DNA of 64,000 bases, from contig JAJIRX010000867.1 of the NCBI GenBank assembly GCA_023853785.1, forward strand, positions 124,001 through 188,000. The letters are read 5' to 3'. Source of the DNA: Psilocybe azurescens (taxonomy: Eukaryota > Basidiomycota > Agaricomycetes > Agaricales > Agrocybaceae). Made by a program: the position numbers and the translations under genes. Of this stretch, positions 62,060 through 64,000 are shown piece by piece (position 1 is the stretch's first letter; every line of letters begins with the position of its first letter). Below the pieces are notes generated by a model. It ran no database searches, had not been told where the DNA came from, and saw nothing but the letters and a program-made list of their open reading frames with translations.

Positions 62060-62155
62060 ATCGGCATCGTTCATCAGGGACAAACAAAGAACAAATATCA
62101 CGATTTCTTCACAGGCGTTGCCGGTCCCCAGCGCAAGACGTGTATTGTGATTTTG
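62060..62155 (-). repeat. right terminal inverted repeat
   Basis: Inverted partner of 57805-57900; core match 62097-62130. Confidence 0.75.
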
Positions 62156-62786
62156 AATCACCTGACCGTGAAATCCTCCGAGTTCCCTCGAGCGATCTTG
62201 TTTGAATCAAATTTGAGCCAAGCCACACGAAGAATCTGGGAGTGGAAGTCATTCGCCAGCAGTTTCGTACGGCTTATCCGAACATGTAGCACCATTCCAT
62301 TGCATAGTTGCCTCAAATCAACTCGTGCACGGCACAAGCATCGAGTAACGCACTGGATAGGTATAAGCCACAATCTAGCAGGAAAAACGCCTTGCCTTCA
62401 GGTTGAAAATCCTCTATAGATTGAGAAAGAAATCTTCAAAGCGCAGGTGCTTCAATTTCTCCGAGTTTCAGATTACTCATTCAGGTGTATCACTGAGTTC
62501 AAGTATCCATGCCATTATTCAGATGAAGAGATGTTGGACAATTGACAATACATACAAATCGTATTTTAATGAGCTAAAGACCTGACATTTCAGTATCAGC
62601 AACAGAACGAGCCTCAAGGAAACGTCGCTTTGGATAAAACCATGTTGTCCAGGTCGCACTAAGAGCGTTTATGTGAGTAACAATTCGGTCAATTGGAAAA
62701 TGAACGTCCAAGTGACCGTGCTTGTTAGCTCGCTTATATACGGCGACTCTGAGACGAAGGTTTCCTACACTACGTCCTGCGTTATA
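62156..62786. other. sequence between two transposons, no gene
   Basis: About 630 bases with no recognised coding or repeat content; short frames only. Confidence 0.45.
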
Positions 62787-62793
62787 CAGTAGC

Positions 62794-62995
62794 TCAAAAA
62801 ACTGTCCCAATGTTTGGCACTTTCTCACTAATTGTTTAATAACTTGGGAAATAAATTATGTAAAAGTCTGAAAATATTATATGTTATAGTTTAACATGTG
62901 ACTAACATATTTCTCACCAAGGTCACATGATTTTAACAAAAACTGATTAAGTAATGGAATTTACAAAATAATAAAACATTGGGACAGTTTTTTGA
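62794..62995. repeat. inverted 22-mers inside the Tc1 end
   Basis: TCAAAAAACTGTCCCAATGT at 62794 and its inverted copy at 62974-62995, 158 bases apart, read directly. They probably mark the terminal/subterminal transposase-binding repeat structure. Confidence 0.7.
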
Positions 62996-63003
62996 CTCTC
63001 TAT

Positions 63004-64000
63004 CTAGTACTTAGTATGGCCTCCCTTTGCCTTGATAACAGCCTCCATTCTTCTTGGCATGCTTTCTATAAGCCTTTGGCATGTTTCTGAAGGTATTTCA
63101 GTCCATTCCTTTGCCAATCTCTCCCACAATTCAAATGCTCCTTTGGGTGGTGTCTCATAGGTGTTCATTTGCCTTTTGAGGTAAACCCAAAGGTGTTCAA
63201 TGGGGTTGAGATCAGGGGATTGGGGTGGCCACTCCATAACTTCAACATCATTGGCCAAAACCATTCTTGAGCTTTTTGGAGGTGTGTTTGGGGTCATTAT
63301 CCTGCTGAAAATCCTTTTCCCTCTGCCATCTCCAAGTTGTCAAAGCTTTCATCCACCCCATGCTCCAAAATTTCACAGTATTGGTCTGCATTCATCTTCC
63401 CCTCAACCTCAGTGAGTGTTCCAACACCATTCCACCCCATACAACCCCATACCATGAGATTGTTGCCCCTCCATGCTTGACAGTTGGTGATGTTGTTCTA
63501 TCTGAGATTGCTTCACCCTTGGGTTTCCATGTATAGACCCTTCCATCTGAGCCAATCCTGTTGATTTTTGTTTCATCTGACCAGAGTACTCTTTTCCAAT
63601 CCTCCACAGTCCAGCCAACATGATTCTGAGCAAATTTTAGGCGTTTTTGACGGTGGATAGCCTTAAGGAGGGGCCGTTTTGATTTAACAACAGAGCCGGA
63701 AGTTGTTTTCTTTGAGGGCATTTCTGACTGTTTGGGCACAAACAGGAGAGGGAATAGCATCATTGATGAAGTGTGTTGCCTGGACAGCATTGTCCAGCTT
63801 TCCTGTTTTGATTTGACGAAAAGGACCTGTTTATCCTTGGGAGTAAGCTTGGAGGGACGTCCACCTTTGTTGTTTTGAGGGTTTTCTTTGTTGGCATCCA
63901 CTTCCCTCTTGATTCTTCCAACAGTAGACTTTCCCAAACCAGTTTTAGACTCTATTTGACAAAGAGAATAGCCCTCTTCAAGAAGATTGAGGACAGAATT
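63004..64000 (-). CDS. Tc1-type transposase, N-terminus beyond window, two frame breaks
   Basis: Reads from the window edge through a helix-turn-helix region (LLEEGYSLCQIESKTGLGK, then STVGRIKREVD) and the linker KGGRPSKLTP. It continues to the catalytic DDE domain: RLKFAQNHVGWTVEDWKRV, then SDET (first Asp, near 63571-63583), QDNDPKH (second Asp) and SPDLNPIEHLW with the third acidic residue (Glu), the DD34E arrangement of Tc1. Stop at 63004. Two breaks: at GGGG near 63465 and near 63305-63315 before QDND. Both are repaired by one base, so the copy is either recently dead or affected by the same sequence errors as the host genes. Confidence 0.85.

Larger units (their letters stand above)
57805..62155. 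mobile_element. DNA transposon with imperfect ~90-bp terminal inverted repeats
   Basis: The two ends match in inverted orientation. A core of 34 bases at 57833-57866 (TGGGGACCGGCAACGCCTG onward) recurs inverted at 62097-62130 with a single mismatch. Weaker similarity extends outward (AAATCACA) and inward (CTTTGTTTG, TCCCT, GTCGGTTCCTC). Between them lies one long minus-strand gene for a transposon-like protein with several frame breaks. The target-site duplication could not be fixed. The left end abuts the outer border of the terpene synthase arm. Confidence 0.75.
62787..64000 (-). mobile_element. Tc1/mariner element, cut by the window end
   Basis: One end is at a TA dinucleotide (62785-62786) followed by CAGTAGCTCAAAAAACTGTC. 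A 22-base word at 62794-62815 recurs inverted at 62974-62995 just before the transposase stop. The transposase runs out of the window at 64000, so the other end is not seen. Confidence 0.85.

Overview
The window looks like nuclear DNA from an agaricomycete (mushroom-forming basidiomycete). Genes are broken by many 50-70 nt GT-AG introns. The gene set is typical of that group: class I sesquiterpene synthases, tyrosinase, KRE6/SKN1 glucan synthase, F-box/LRR proteins, PTR2 and ECM14. No rRNA, tRNA or CRISPR array was recognised. All calls come from reading the sequence; no database search was run.

Layout. 0.8-3.4 kb: PTR2-type peptide transporter (+). 4.3-6.2 kb: F-box/LRR protein (-). 6.8-7.5 kb: a stand-alone tyrosinase C-terminal domain (+). 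8.1-9.8 kb: ECM14-type pseudo-carboxypeptidase (+). 10.2-13.6 kb: two paralogous single-pass membrane proteins with beta-rich ectodomains (-). 15.4-28.9 kb: a repeat-rich block with three sesquiterpene synthase (TS) copies, all minus (TS1-TS3). 29.6-49.7 kb: a single-copy core with KRE6/SKN1 glucan synthase, an unknown protein, a small secreted protein with an amphipathic helix, a full-length tyrosinase, a second F-box protein, a short-chain dehydrogenase and a small membrane protein, all plus. 51.2-57.8 kb: an inverted copy of the left repeat block with TS4 and TS5, both plus. 57.8-62.2 kb: a DNA transposon with imperfect terminal inverted repeats. 62.8-64.0 kb: a Tc1/mariner element cut by the window edge.

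The main structure is an inverted repeat of about 6.7-6.9 kb (15.44-22.34 kb against 51.15-57.82 kb) around a core of about 29 kb. One unit of it (TS plus about 3.5 kb of non-coding DNA) is also duplicated in tandem on the left, so the window holds five related sesquiterpene synthase copies. Only TS5 reads open through all its exons; the other four each have one or two single-base frame breaks. Tyrosinase, SDR, F-box, KRE6, ECM14 and transposase genes show the same kind of break, nearly always one base short in a homopolymer. Systematic base-calling undercalls are therefore as likely as gene decay, and every 'pseudogene' reading here should be held loosely. A 464-bp MITE-like insertion in the left arm has a clean empty site in the right arm.

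Functionally the locus suggests sesquiterpenoid capacity (five cyclase copies and one SDR in the core), phenol oxidation (tyrosinase and an orphan C-terminal domain) and wall biogenesis (KRE6, ECM14). The grouping as a pathway is inference; no P450 was seen.
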